NCBI GenBank assembly: GCA_023374025.1
Contig: SIJG01000131.1
Span: forward strand, 62,001 to 126,000
Origin: Heterodera schachtii
Taxonomy: Eukaryota; Nematoda; Chromadorea; Rhabditida; Heteroderidae
DNA: 64,000 bases
Reading direction: 5' to 3'
Position numbers and translations under genes: made by a program. Below, one piece after another: positions 12,493-26,004 of the stretch (its first letter is position 1; the number at the start of each line of letters is the position of its first letter). The notes beneath the pieces are model-generated. The model saw nothing but the letters and a program-made list of their open reading frames with translations, made no database searches and was not told the origin of the DNA.

Positions 12493-12590
12493 CAGGGGTG
12501 GGACGCGACCGCGATCCGCGATCCGCGATGCGCGGCATTTTTTTCCGCGATCCGCGACCGCGGGATTTTTCTGTCCGCGCCCCACCCCTG
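12493..12590. mobile_element. Very short hAT-like MITE (98 bp)
   Basis: The terminal inverted repeat is CAGGGGTGGG at 12493-12502 with its complement ending at 12590. The flanking 8-mers ACATGTAG and GTATGTAG match at 6 of 8 positions, consistent with a decayed 8-bp target duplication. The interior is repeats of CGCGATC and CGCGACC arranged as a near-palindrome. CAGGGGTGGG is a typical hAT end. Confidence 0.65.
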
Positions 12591-12912
12591 GTATGTAGGT
12601 AGGTGTGCCAATGAATTTATCCAAATTTCAATTTTACCAATGCAAAATTGTAATATAATTTTATTTCTGACCAGATCCCTGATAAAGTATGACTAATAAA
12701 ACCCGTTCAAAAATTAATGATTGACCAGTTCATTCATTCATTAGTTAATTAGTCTATTTAATCAATTAATTGTCTGATCAATTTATCCGATAATAAATCA
12801 AGGACAAATTTGCGTACGATATATCCCAAAAATCCAGTCTGTGTAATAGATCAAATCTAAACAGATTACCACCCACACACACCAAACCCAACATTCCCCA
12901 ATTTTAATTGCC

Positions 12913-13014
12913 ATGCCACTAAATTTGTGCCCCCGTTGTTTTATTGCCTCCGCCGCCGACCAAATCAATTATATGCAAAATTGGGTCCTGCTGCAGCAGT
13001 ACTTGCGCAGGTAG
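12913..13014 (+). CDS. Possible short exon or micro-ORF
   Basis: An ATG opens a 33-codon frame with gene-like codon choice beginning MPLNLCPRC and ending in LLQQYLRR. The last codons overlap a possible donor (CGCAG then GTAGCC), so this may be a first exon whose partner I could not find. Both strands are open here. No function is proposed. Confidence 0.2.
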   Translation: MPLNLCPRCFIASAADQINYMQNWVLLQQYLRR

Positions 13015-16000
13015 CCCAATAAATCCCTCAGTTTTATTAGCTTTGGGCTGTCAAATTTGGCATATTTTTGAGCAAAAGTTTTTGAATTACATTTATTGAT
13101 TTTAATAAAGATAAAATTTAAATATTTGAAATATTTTCAGAAATATTCAACATTTTAAATTATTAATTTAAATTCATTTAAAGCGATGAAATTGGCTAAT
13201 AAATAATATTAAATTGTTTTTGATTCTAAAAATTTTAAAAAGTGGAATTAGGAGGCAGCATTACTAATTAGCTGATTCTTTTTTTCAATTCTAATCAACT
13301 TATATTTATCTTACCAATTTAAAAATTTGTTGTTTTTTTCCTCATTATTTAGCAGTTTGGTTTTTTTCAAATAGAAAAAAATTAATTAAAATTCATAAAA
13401 ATGTAATTAGTAAATTAATAATCATTTGATTTTCTTTCGATTTAAACTTGTTAATTATGTTTTGTTTTCTTAACTAATTAATTTTCATATTTTTCTTTAA
13501 TTCCTTCCTTTTTTCTCCAAAATTGAATAAGATCCATAAATTCCCTAAAATTTTTCATCCATTTTTTCCACGCAAATTTATTAACGGAATTTTACACTTC
13601 GCCCACTGAACTTTCACACCTTCCCCACATCATCAACAACAGCAGAAATGAAAACTCGTCTTTGCTGTGGTTGTTGCTCAAAATGAGCACACCTCCGCCT
13701 CAAGCAGTGCGCACAGCAACAAAATAATTAGCACCAATTTTTGTTGTGCGCGAAAATTAAAGCGTTACTAATTGACCACAGCCACCACCACCACAACCAA
13801 TTCAATTAGCCCTCGGGGCAAAAGTGACAGCAAAGGCAGCAGCAGCAGCAGCAGGTGGTTGGTTGGTGGTGGTTTAAGTGGTCGCCAGCGGCGGACGGAG
13901 GGGGCGGGCGGGGGGCACCCATCGCCGCGTAATGACGCGGCGATGCCTCCCCCCCCTGCCCGGAGGGGAAAAGACGACTCGCCACCACACCAAATTCACT
14001 CGCTACCGTATACCCAAGGCGGTAGTAAAATTTCGCCAAAGTCCTCCCGCCCCCAAATGCATCCAATATTCATCCCCAACAAATGCGTCGTCGCCGCGTT
14101 GCACTCATCATAGAAGCAAAGCTGAACAAATCCGCATTCCTCTCTCCCCTCAATATTCAGCAAGGGCTGGGTCCATCAAATATATGTACCTTACCTTATT
14201 TGGGTAGTGGGATTTAAAAAATTAAAATTTAATGTCGTCTAAAATCCAATTTTTTGGTATGGAATACGAATTTTGCGGAAATTCCATTTAACAAAATTTT
14301 GTTTTAATAGGATTATGATTAAGCTAAATTTCGAGTATTTTGCTGTCTGTTTTCTTAATTATTCAATTAGGCCTCGGCTAAATTTTTCTTTTATTTTATT
14401 TTCTATTTACGGTCCTGGAAATGCCAAAAAAAAAAAAAATTAAAACTACAAATTAATTTCGGCAGTGCCAACCTCATTTCCTAGACAAAAAATTGAGTGA
14501 ACCCTAAAAAGGGGCTTTGGATTTCCAACCCCCCCCCCCCCTCTCATCTACAGAAAATTTATTTTTATTTTCTGTTTACGGTCCTGCATATAAATGTCTT
14601 AAAATGGGCCGGCCGGCCGTCGTCCACCATTGTGTGGTAATGCATATCCCACCCATCCTATCTTTTCCGTACCGTCCGATCCCGTGCCCATCCGCTCCCC
14701 CCTCCCCGACTCCCGACTCTTGACCTTCCCTCCCGTCCATTCATCGTCGTCTCGAGAATTGTCACCCTCCCCCTAAGGGCTCCCTCCCCTCACCCATAAA
14801 AAGTTTTTACCTTTTCATCAAAGATGCACTCGGGAGATGGCCTTTGCCGGCAAAAAGTTGGGGCGCGGCAATCGGCGGGGCGGATATGTCAGTCAGTCAA
14901 AGGCACAAAACTTCAGAGGGCACATAAAGCGTTTGGAGTGGCGCAAAATTGGCGGGTGGGCGGGGGGACGGACACTTTTTGACAAATGGCAAAAAGTTGA
15001 TCAATTAGGGTGATTTTGGAAATGGAAAAGAAGCGGCATAGTTGGGAGATGAGAGAGTCAGAATCTCGAAGATAACAAAGTCGAGAGAGGAGGTGGACAG
15101 TTTAGGCGGTACTTTTCATAAAAAAGTGCCGACAATTTTTCATTTTCTCTTTTTGACTCTTTTCTGCCTGATTAGAGGGCACTGGAGAAAGCAATTAGTG
15201 AGCTCTCGATACTCCATTGACCCAGTAATTTGTTCTTGAGATTAAACCGACGAGACTTACTAAAGTGTTAATGGCTTCTGTCAATTCGTGACTTCATGAA
15301 ATTTATAAAACTTTTTTTTCTTAAATTTAAAAAAAAAATAAATTAGGTTTTATGCATTTTTTATTCTTCCTGACTTGCTTCTCGCTTGATAATGGCTTAA
15401 TGATAGCTTCTAAATATATAGAAATTATTTTTTTTTTCAAATATTAATTTTTTTTAATGTTTCCTTTGAAATTTCTATTTTCACGTTGGTTGAGGGCAGA
15501 GATTTGAATGATTCCCAAATTTGCCTAATTTTGTCAATTAAGAAAAAAAATTTGCGCTTCATAATTAAGCGCTTAAACTAAGCGCCGACCCTTCGTTTTA
15601 TCCATGCCCTTTTTTGATGAGTTTGATCGATGATCACTGACGATGACTCATCCATGTCACATTGACGGATGGATCATCATCTTCCCATTTTATCATTGTT
15701 TTGTTGTACTTTCTCATTCCCATTACAGCACGGCCTTCCCGTCCCCGTCCCTCCCCCAATTTCCCGTTTAATTCCAGTTTAATCTCGACTCTTGCCTCGT
15801 CCGCAATCACAACACTCGAGACAGTCTTTCACACCAACAACCATTTTGGTCCCGACGACCAATCTCGTGCTTTCCTCTCTCCTCCTCTCCCATTCATTAG
15901 TTCTTTTCTTGACCAATTTGATTTCCACTCACTCCTCTCGGCATTCTCTTTTAATTTCTTTCTTTCTCTATCAAATTTATCTGTATCTCATTTCTTTCCA

Positions 16001-19000
16001 TCTTTCGCTACTCTTTTCCCCTATTTTTTACATGAACTTTTTTTACTCATTTTCTTTTCCAATATTTTTTTGCCTATTTTTCCATTTTCTATTAGTGACA
16101 CACCTCAAGAGTTTTGAGCCCGAGTCTCATCGACTCGAGAAAAATTTCAAGGTTCTTTTGAATGGTCTCTGTCCAGTCTAAAGTCATTGATTTCTTTCTC
16201 GGTCTCGAAGCTTTACACGATAAAATTTCGAGATTTTTCTGGGCCTCAATCGAGTATCAAATTATTTACAGTCTCGAATCTATGGAAATTTGTAGGTCTC
16301 GAGGAAAATTAAAATTATTCCACTCTTACTCACTTTTGCTCACATTTTCCTCTTATTTTCCCCTTTTTTCACCCTCCCCTTCCCCTCTCCCCTATCCCTC
16401 CCGTTTCTCTCTCGCTTTTCCACTCTCGACAAAACTATTCATTCATTCTTTACCCATTCCCCCCCCCCCCCGCCCCCGAGCGCTAAACGCATTTAGCGGT
16501 TGGTACAAACACACGTAATATTGGTGGGAGGGCGCTGAAAATGAGGGGAAAACGAACCATCATCACCATCATTCATCCTTCCATCCATCGATCGCATGGA
16601 CAGAAAATGAATGAATGAATGAATGAGTGGTCGGATGGGTGGGGTTTGGGCCGGGAGGAGGAGGAGGGGGGGGAGGAGGGTTTGCTGTTGCTGATGATGA
16701 TCATTCCATCATTCTTCAACGCGTATTTATTTTACAATAATTGCATAATTCATATTAATGAGAAATTTTAAACTTTATTTTATTTTATTTTACTTATTTA
16801 TTGTTTTTCAAAATTTGAAATCGAAAGCGAACAAAATTTAACTATTAAACAATGGACAAAGGATGGTAGGTAATGTAAGAATGATGAGACAATTTGATGA
16901 AAAATTTTAAAAATTTAAATAAGACTATTTTGGTTTAATTTTATAAAAATTAATTAACGACAATTTTTCGTTTTATTGAATTTACACTTTAAATCAACTT
17001 AATTTTAAACGCATGTTTATAGTACTCCAATTTTTGGAGAATGTAATGAGAGTTGAGGTCCCATTTCGCAGCAAGTTCCTTACAATTTTTGAAAAAATTC
17101 CAGAAATCTCAATTTATTCCCTTTTTTTTTTGTATTTTTTTTTGTAATAGCCTCTCTACAAACCGTTTAATCCTTAATTAATTTCGGTGAAATATAACAT
17201 TATTTTTCGCATAAATTCATCTTCCCACTTGGAATGCCTACAATTCCTTGAAAACTCGCTTTTCCAGAGCCCATAATCTAAAATCACAGGGGTTTTCGCA
17301 TGAAAATGTCTTTTTTCCCTCTTGGAATTCTCTGTTTTCTTGAAACTCGTAAATTACCGGGTATTCATATGAAAATCTCGTTTTTACTTTTTTTTTTTTT
17401 GAAAAAAACAAAAATTACAGGACTTTTCACATGAAAATCTCGTTTCTTTCCTCTTGAATTCTTTGTTGTTGTTTTTTTTTTTGGAGAAACACATAAATTA
17501 CCGGGGTTTTCACATGAAAATTTCATAATTCAAAAACTCCCTCTTGGTTTCACATGAAAATCTCGTTTTTCCTCTCTCGACCTTCTCTTCCGATCACCCA
17601 ACCATATTCTCTCCTCCTCTCTTCCACGCTTATTCATCATCATCATCATCATCCATCTCCTGAAAGCCGTCCTAATTCGCTGATTTCCATACATAATCCC
17701 TCCCCCCAATTTCCATGCCCATTTTCCATCCAAATACACTCTGTGCTCCAAGGGCTGTTTGTTGTGTGTGTTGTCGTCGCTAGCGACGACGACGTGGCGA
17801 CCGTCCGCCGACGAATGGTTGGGGGAGTGATCGACGTGGATTTAGCCCCCCTCGCCCGCCCCGGAGGGGAGGAAAAGGACAAAATGATTAGTCGGATGAT
17901 GGGCTGCTGGCGAATGAGGGGGGGGGGGGGGGCTGAATTGATGGAAGAATGAATATTATTTGTACATATTGTTGTTTTAGATGTTGGATGAGGATGAATG
18001 ATGATGAAGAATGAATGTGAATTGGTCGGGGGAGGGGGAGGGATTGTTGAGGGGAGGGAGAAAAAGCCCCTCTCCAAACAGTCCAAACAGTCAGCCTGTC
18101 TCCAATAAATGATGGCAATTCATTCATTCAAAATCATTTGCTCATTCATTTTTGTTGCTCATTCACTCAACAAGCCCACCGGCCGGAACTGTTGGTGTTG
18201 TGTTGGAAATCGGGGACAACACATCCAACAAGTGATCAGGATGACAAAAAACACTCTTTTGGCCTATTTTTTAAATCCTGAGCAGTCTTGAAATCTGATT
18301 AGTTTCTGAGCTTGAGCAGATCTTCATCATTTAATTTTTCCTGTCCGACATGGGCTTGGATTATCCCTTATAACAAATTTTGGGCATTGATGTTGGGCAT
18401 TGAGATAAATCTCGGGCCATGGACTTGGCTTTCTGAGAATCGGGTCGATTAACAAATCATGGTTCCCTTATATGACAAGGGATTGGATTATCCTTTGTTC
18501 CGATTCTTCAGCCTCACCCCCTGAGTTTGTGTCACCATCATGAACGGATTTGAACAGTCCTGAACATCATCAATTTCAAAACCCTCTAATCCTAGCACCA
18601 TCAGCTATGGGCGCTGATTATTCCGGCACTTGTGGTCTGTGATCATAGTTAGCCATTAATTTGGTTAATCCCTATACAGTCATACTCACCAAAACTCGAG
18701 CTTTTTAAGGCCAGATGAAGTCCCGAACCACAATACGACAAGACTCAACCAAATTTTTTGGTTTGTCCTCTCATTTAGCAGTGCTATATTCGCTTCTAAT
18801 CGTAAATCCCGAGCATTTATATGGGTCAGATTAATTCCCGAGCCCCATTTACCATAGGAACAATGCCCATTATGATTATTCAATTCACAATAAACTCAAC
18901 AACAAAATTTTTTGCTTTTCATAGGCATACTGTGTTCTGTTATTTACAGTCGAATGTGGAACCCAATTTGTAAAAAATGGGAACCAATTAAAAGTGCCTA

Positions 19001-20872
19001 ATTGTTTTTCGCGTAGCCCATTAATAAAACAAGCAATTAGTAGTACCCACGGGCTGCGAGGGGATATGGGCGAGGGATGGAATTTGAAGCACTTTTAAGA
19101 CCGGATTATTCTAATCAAAAATTTTTCTAGATAATAAAAATATCCATTTTTTTTTCTTTCGCTACTGATTTTTTACTTTCAATTTAAATTTATTTTCACA
19201 CAAATTAAACATTTTTTCCTAAACAAAAGTTCGTAATTTTTCCATTTTTTATTTTTAAACAAATTTATTTATAAATTGCTCATCTCATTTTTGATCATCA
19301 TCATTATCATTATCGGGATCATCATTATGCATCAAATTTGCATAGTTCCGGCAGTTTTTTTTTCTTCCCATAACTTTTTTCTTCCATTTTTTGCCGCTCG
19401 CTCTGCTGCTGTGATGACCATTCATTCATTCTCATCCATTCCATCCAACCACCCACCCGTGGGCCGATCATTTTCCACTCATTTTGTTTATTGTGTATAT
19501 TATAATTGTTTTTTTTATGACACTTTGTGATGCTTCCCATCAAAACTCTCTCCCCGCCCTAAAACTCCGTCCAATGCGACCGACGTCCACGGAAATGTGT
19601 CGATTGAGTCCCAAAGTTTTGAGTCCCGGCCGAATTGTACCCACCGATAAATTTTAGCCTATTTGATCAATTTGTGATAAGTTTTGATCAGTCAAATAGT
19701 TTTGAAAGGTCTGGACTTGTTTTTTTTTGTTGAAGCTTAACAGTTTACCTGGACAACAATCCAGGGAAATATGGGGCGATGAAATCCAGGAGCGCCAAAA
19801 TATACCTAGAGAGTTGTGCCCAGGAAAATGCAGGCCTGCTGGGCCCAGGTCAGGGTCGAGCTTAATACTCCATAGAAGCTCTAAGCCGTCCAAAATAAAA
19901 ATAAATGCGATAACGCTGAGAATTGATAAAATGAAAAAAAAATTGTGGGTTTTCCGGCGTTGCCAAAATAGGTGCAAAGAAAAAAATGGTGCGAAACGCC
20001 AAAAAATTCCAAAATTGGACGTTCGCCCCTATTAAAGAAATTCAAAGTTCAAAACGGGCAAATTAAGGCTTAAATCCCCTCAGCAGGCGGGAGACTCAAA
20101 CGTTGGGGACTCAACAGTCCGCCACCCGTCGTCCGTCCCCGCGCCGTCGTTATGTGATACGCACAGATTTATATCAATTTCGGTGCCCCGCCCCATCATA
20201 TTTTCATCATTCATCCACTCATTCATCACAATTCACTAAACAACCAACTAACCATCCTCCAATAACCACCCACCGTTTTTCTCTAATCAAATTTCCGCGA
20301 AAAACTGATGCACTTTTATGGTTCCCCATTTTGCAATAAGTGCACACATTTTGCTGCATATGCACGCCATAAAATTTTTATGCTGAATTATGGTGTGATT
20401 TTTGGGGCAAAAATATAAATTTTTGATTTGTATAACTCGAGAGAGAGTCTTGGAAACTGGATCTAGTCTCGTCTAGATTTTTTTTTAGTCTTTTTCAAAA
20501 ACAATGGGGCATAAGGAAGATTTCGATCATTCTCGATAGATCAGAAACAAGTCGAACCAAGATTTGTAATTCTCGCTCGGTTGAAAATAATTTTTGGCAT
20601 TTTTATGCCAGTGTAAAGAAAATAGAAATTTCAAAACCCCATTACTTTCGATGTCAAATTAGTAAAATGATTTAATTAATCATTTTTTGATTTTTTCTCA
20701 TCTCAAGCTGAGTTTTTGTTACAAAATTCTTGCTCATACCACTCATCAAACTGATCAATTTCTAAAAAAATTATCTGAATTTGTTCGTCATTATTCCAAT
20801 GGAATATAAATATATTTTATGATTTTGTTTTTAAATGCAATTAAATTTATTTTAAATTTTTGTTTTTTAAAG
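13015..20872. other. Long region without a supported gene
   Basis: AT-rich sequence alternates with C/G-rich islands (about 13600-14150, 14600-15000, 16320-16680, 17560-18080, 20100-20300). The islands contain CAG/CAT runs, for example 17636-17655 and 13838-13856, and homopolymer G. Open frames in them are low-complexity and lack splice logic. 16100-16330 and 20430-20580 contain dispersed GTCTCGA/TCTCGAG words also seen in introns near 25, 45 and 48 kb. 19735-19860 has a cluster of CCAGG words. A gene with small exons could be hidden here. Confidence 0.45.
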
Positions 20873-21932
20873 ATTCGGACAGAAAATTGACCCACCGCCA
20901 ATTGCGGTGCACCTTTTTTGGTCACGCGCATCAAATGCGGCTTGGTGGAGGACAACAACACAGAGAATAACAGCTTGAACTGGAGGTCAACAACGGGGGG
21001 AAAGCAATGTCCGAATGTTGGCACCATCTCAACTTGGGCACACCATGGCGAAAATGCGCGAATGTTTGTGGAGCAGTCGTGGAAAGTTTTGGGTAAGTAT
21101 GGCATTTTTGAAAAAGAAAATTTTTAAATTAATTTTTCAATTTTTAAAGGGATCTAAAAAGTAAATTTAAATATTTGGAATTTTAGTTAATTAAAAAATT
21201 CTAGAAGTTATTTTTAAAAAGATTATAATAAATTTAAAATATTTCGAAATATTCTTTAATTAAAATATTAAAATTAAATTGTTATTCTTTAAAGGGATTA
21301 TAATAAATTTAAATATTCGAAATTTTAAACAATTGTCTAATAATTGTTTTAAGTTCATCCAAATAATAATTATTTTTTACAAGGTTTGATCATATGCTGG
21401 CAGAAATCAACCAGAACCGATGGACGCGAAACCACCAAACAAATTATAGTAATTTTATTTATTTTTTGAAATTTAATAAATTTAAATTTACAAAAAAAAT
21501 AAATTATTTTTAAAAGCCATCCAAAAATGCCGTCCAAAACACGAGGGAACGTTTGGTGCCATTGTTCCGCTGCGTGGACGAGTTGTTCGACAATGGGCTC
21601 GAGTTTGCGCAACAGATGTGAAGAGGACGAAGAAGCTGGAAATGTAAAAAAAAAAAAAAATTTAAAAATAAAAAAATTTATTGCTATAATTTTAATTTTT
21701 TGAAAAAATCTCAAAATTTTTTTTAATAAAATGACAACAAAAATTATTTTTGATTTTTTAAAATTTTTAAAGGCATTGGAGAACTGAGTGTTTGCTGATG
21801 GGCCCGGTTCGGTCGGTACTTCAACAACATAAGCCAAAGCAGAAGCAGCCGCACCAACGACGAGAAGGACGAGGAAATGGCCAAAATGAGGGCACTGAAC
21901 GAAAAAAGTGCCGGCGCAGAGCGGACAAATGA
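20873..21932 (+). CDS. Unrecognised protein, four exons, one apparent frameshift
   Basis: Exons are 20873-21092, 21384-21448, 21517-21617 and 21773-21932. The junctions are phase-consistent (1, 0, 2), with donors GTAAGT, GTAATT and GTGAAG and acceptors of the TTTACAAG or TTTTTAAAG type. Exon 1 is open only if one T is added to the six-T run at 20914-20919: upstream reads FGQKIDPPPIAVHLF and downstream LVTRIKCGLVEDNNTE. A sequencing error or a recent mutation would explain this. Exon 3 encodes an amphipathic segment (RERLVPLFRCVDELFDNGLE). Exon 4 ends very basic (KKCRRRADK). The TGA after CAGATG in exon 3 would give a shorter product if that intron is not spliced. Codon choice (TTG Leu, GTG Val) matches other genes here better than the minus strand does. 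Family unknown; the 5' exon is missing. Confidence 0.38.
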
Positions 21933-23059
21933 GCAAAATACGTATGAAATTGACACTTTTTAGCACATAAATTAATCGGGAATGAACTTATTAATTATTT
22001 AATTCCTTTAACAAAATTGGCACGATAAAAAAAGGCATTTTTGAATTTGAGAAACTGTTCAGAAAAATGCAAAAACACAAAAATTCACCTTTGGCACATA
22101 AATTAATAATGGGGAATGGCCCAAATAATTGGTTAATTTTTTTTTTTATAAAAATTGACACCATAAAAAAAGCATTTTTGTATTTGAGAAAGTGTCCAGA
22201 AAAATGCGATACACAAAAACTTTTTTGTATTTTTTATAATTCTATTTTTTTTAATTTTTGAAAATTTTAGAGGCTCCATTTTCCTCCAATTTCGACCGTC
22301 TCTTCCGTCGTCCCATCATAAATTCGCTTTTCCAGCAATTTGTCATCATAATTTTTTTAATTTCCATTTTCATTTTTCACCACTCTACCACAAATTTCTG
22401 TTTTTCTGATGATGCTGCACTTTTTTTCAAAAAAATTTTTTTTTTTTTCCTTTTTACCAAATGCAAAATTTTGCCTTTCCCAAAATAACATTCTTTCATT
22501 TTTAAAAATTATTTTCTTTATTATTTTTGTCATTTATTTTATCATCATTTTATCATTTGTAAACATGACACCCAATTTTTTTTGTAGACAATTTATGTGT
22601 GATGGATTGGGAATTTTACGTCAAAAAATGTGACTTTTTTATCTCCCTCTAAAACAGATAAGAATGTTGGAATCCAAATCCAATGAATGCAAAAAGTGAT
22701 TTAAAAATGCAATTAAAAATGGTGAAAATAAAAAATTTAAATTCCCATTCCATCACTGTAAATTAATTAATTAATTGTTTGTTTGTTTGTTAATTTGTAT
22801 TTCTTGTAAAATAGCGCGAAAAAGAGTGGCTATGGTCTTTGTTCGGAAACTTTTTGTGCCTTGCCAATTTTCCCGCCTTTTCATTTTTATTATTTATTTA
22901 TTTTATTTTATTCATTTTTATTTTAATTTTCAATATTTCCCCCTGGGCCAAATCCGCTCTTTTTCATCTTGTTCAAACAACAAACAACAACAAAACCACG
23001 ATGACAACGAAGCTGATGAATGGAGCACCAAGCGATCGAAAGCGCTGTGATAGTACCAA
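21933..23059. other. AT-rich, no gene seen
   Basis: Downstream of the gene ending at 21932. It contains T-rich and A-rich runs and a possible 3' untranslated region. An open stretch after TTTTAG at 22269 reads EAPFSSNFDRLFRRPI before becoming hydrophobic low complexity. It could be an extra exon but lacks a matching donor. Confidence 0.35.
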
Positions 23060-23760
23060 AAAGTGTACATACCGTATAATTTAATTATATACTTTCCACC
23101 CACCCACATTTATGAATATACCGTAATACCGTAGAATCATTCTATTATTATTTTTTGTCTTTTTCATGTATACTGTAGTTGTTGTCTTTGAATTGGACAC
23201 ACCCAATCGAATTACCGTAAGACATATCTTCTTCATTTTTCCATTCATCATCATCATTATGTATCATTTTATTATTCGTTTCTTTTACACCACATGATAA
23301 CCATCAACAAAAACATTCGTTGTGATATTTTTTTAAATTTTAATTTTGTATGCACCCAAAATAATGTTATGCAGCTGTTTTGGTACCGTAATTTTGGGCA
23401 CAGTCAAACCGTAGTTGATTATTACTAAATTACATCTGTAAATACCGTAATTTTATCCTTGAGCGGATCGTTCAATATATTTTTGTGCCCAAAAGGTATA
23501 TAAAATTATATTGTATATTGTAGAGAGCACAAACACACACATACTTTCTACCATTTGTATTTGTAATATTATTTTGGGTACATACAGTAGTGACACAGTA
23601 AATTTAAATTGTTGTCCCACCGCAACCATTTTCTCTACCGTAACTAATATTCATTCCATTTTGTTTGACCCACCACACTACCATATTATACTGTACTGTA
23701 TAACCACCGCATACAAAAAATACAAGAAAAATGCACACACCGTTTGTTGTGTACTGTAGA
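23060..23760. promoter_or_regulatory. Cluster of TACCGTA / TACTGTA motifs
   Basis: About a dozen copies of ACCGTA or ACTGTA, most preceded by T, occur in 700 bp: near 23072, 23119, 23127, 23166, 23213, 23384, 23407, 23442, 23637, 23689 and 23754, on a background with no coding. TGTAAATA (23436) and TGTACATA (23063) also occur, which resemble Pumilio-type 3' UTR sites. Whether this is a UTR, an enhancer or a decayed repeat is not decidable here. Confidence 0.3.
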
Positions 23761-25155
23761 AAAATAATGCACAAAAACACCACCCACCACCAAAATGAAG
23801 CGTGAAAAACTGTGATTCCGTGTACATTACATTCTTTTCTGTCCTCGTCTTATTTATTTTTTTGTTCTTTTCTAATTTCAAATTTTATTGGAAGGATTTA
23901 TTTTATTTTTTAATTGAATTTGTAAAATTTTTAAATCCTTTCTTGGCATTTTGTTTATTCATTTTTTCATATTATTATTTTTTTTTATTGTACCACTTTT
24001 TTTTTATTACCACATTCACACAAATCACTTGCTCTCTAATGGAGAAACAAATTCAAAAGATTGTTGTGCTACAACTGATGTTGTCGATTTGCGGGAAAAA
24101 TTTTCAAATTTTTTTTTAATTTGATAAAATTTCCGGCAAAATTTTGTTAAAATTTTTCCCACAAAATTGGCAGCTCAGCCCACTAGTCCCGATTCCTTTC
24201 TTTTCTTTTACAATTAATAAGAATCGGAACATTTTTTAAAAAATTGATTTTTTATAAACGAAATAAAATTTCCGATTTTTATTTTAATTTTAACTTTCTA
24301 TTTTCCTTTCTCATTTTATGCAAGATGGGCTTCACCAAAAAGTGCCTTCCCGTTCTGTACATGTTTAATTAATTAATGTATTTCTTTATCATTTTTTTCC
24401 GTTAAATTTTCCGTTTTTGCCTTTTTCAAAAGTATTAATTTATAATTTCATTTTTTAATTTTAATTTTTTAAGACTGTGGCTAAACCAAATCCAATTCAC
24501 TTTGTAATTGTGTATTTCTATTCCAATTCATTTTCCATAAAAATTGTAAAAATAAAATGTTATGGTGCATTGCATAAAGAGCATGAAGAAATTTTGCCAA
24601 ATTTTCATAATTTGTATGTATGGGTCGAGAGTGTCCACCCAAAGGCAGAATTATTTTAATATTTAATAATGGATGGCTTAGGAACTTTTTGATTTTATTT
24701 TCATTAAAATTTCTAATATTTTTTTTCATTTTGTGGCCAAATTGGCATATAAATTTTATTTAAAAAGTCTCTTCCTTAACGCAATAATAAAGGAAAAAGA
24801 ATATTTTTGTTTTAAAAATTTGTTAAATTAAAATAGTATAAATATTTTAGGTTTTGAAAATAATCAAAAAATTTCTGGTCTCTAGTCTTGGGATAAATGA
24901 ATTCGAGAATTAATTCCCGATAGATGACATCCAAATAATTGACCACTGAGAGTTGAAGCCGAGACCGAGAACGCTCAACGAAAATCAAAAAGCGAGAATC
25001 CAAATCTTTTAATATACATATAAATGTTATAATAGATTTTTAAATATTTTTTTTATTTATTTTTTCCAAATTATGCTACAAATATTCTTGAATAATCAAA
25101 ATCAATTATGATCAAAATTCTTGTAGCCGTCAATTTCTTTCATAGATTTTTTCCA
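23761..25155. other. AT-rich, no gene seen
   Basis: Poly-T and poly-A tracts with short chance frames. 24870-25000 carries the dispersed GAGACCGAGA/TCGAGAA words shared with the introns near 45 and 48 kb. Confidence 0.4.
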
Positions 25156-25690
25156 TCAAAATCCAAATTTCTTCCACGGATTTGCATTGAAAAGGCGTTG
25201 TTTTCCACCAAATTCCAACGGTTGTTTAATGGCATATCGTTGTGAAATTGGCAAGTCCATCGTAAAATCTTTTGCATCCTAAATTGACAAAAACATTATC
25301 AAATTTAAGCAAAAAAAAAAAATTGGAAAAAAAATTAGAGATTACAATTATAAGTTTTATTAATTTTATTTAAAAAAAAAATTATTTTTTAATTTTCAAA
25401 CGTTTCGGCAAATTTATGTCGTTAACCAAATGAATAATTAATTTATAGACTCAAACAAACACCAAACATTTCGCGAGTGCAATTTGATTAAAAATGCAAA
25501 CATCAGACTATTTAATTTACCTATTAGAAAAGTGAGTAATTTTTTTGTGCAAAACATGTAAATTAAATTTTTTTTTTTTTTATGACTCATTATCGTGAAG
25601 CTTATGAACCGGAAGTTTGGTCTCCGGCCAAAGCAGCCGCGATTCGTACCATTTAAATAAATATTGTAAAAATATGACAACTTTTTTCAT
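25156..25690 (-). CDS. Small two-exon protein, unrecognised
   Basis: Exon 1 is 25690-25610, starting MKKVVIFLQYLFKWYESRL; exon 2 is 25278-25156, ending NPWKKFGF. The junction is phase 0 with donor GTTCAT and acceptor AATTTAG, giving 67 aa. The N-terminus is a short hydrophobic stretch with aromatic and basic residues, like a signal anchor or a mitochondrial targeting segment; the rest is rich in Lys, Pro and aromatic residues. The donor is weak but of the GTT type also used in other models here. A second frame of exon 2 is also open, so the frame choice rests on phase. It could be a small inner-membrane subunit, but I recognise no family. Confidence 0.33.
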
Positions 25691-26004
25691 ATGTTGGCAC
25701 CGATAAAATCGAATTGTATTTTTTTATAATTACATTATAAAATGCCCTCTTATGGCGCCTAAAAGTCAGTGCTTAAACTGTGGCACATGGGAAGGAACAA
25801 AAATTTTGAGAAAAGTAAATGGCAAAATTTGTTTTTATTTTGTTGTAGAGTTAAGCGGGACCGAGATTGATCTGCTGGATTACGCCGGTTTCTTGAGTCT
25901 CGGTCCAGGTCCTGGTTGAAAATCATGGTCACGGTCCCAGTCAATCGCGTGTCCCGGTTTTTCCATAAATCTCTCTCATCCCACTCAATTCTTGACAATT
26001 AAAA

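Noticed and set aside
13772..14207. Ser/Pro/Arg-rich frames near 14 kb
   Set aside because: Low complexity, open on both strands, no introns or domain.
21370..21966. 198-codon minus-strand frame with a signal-peptide-like start
   Set aside because: Overlaps the plus-strand exons, which have consistent phases and gene-like codon choice; the hydrophobicity is the complement of Lys/Gln-rich coding. Not fully excluded.
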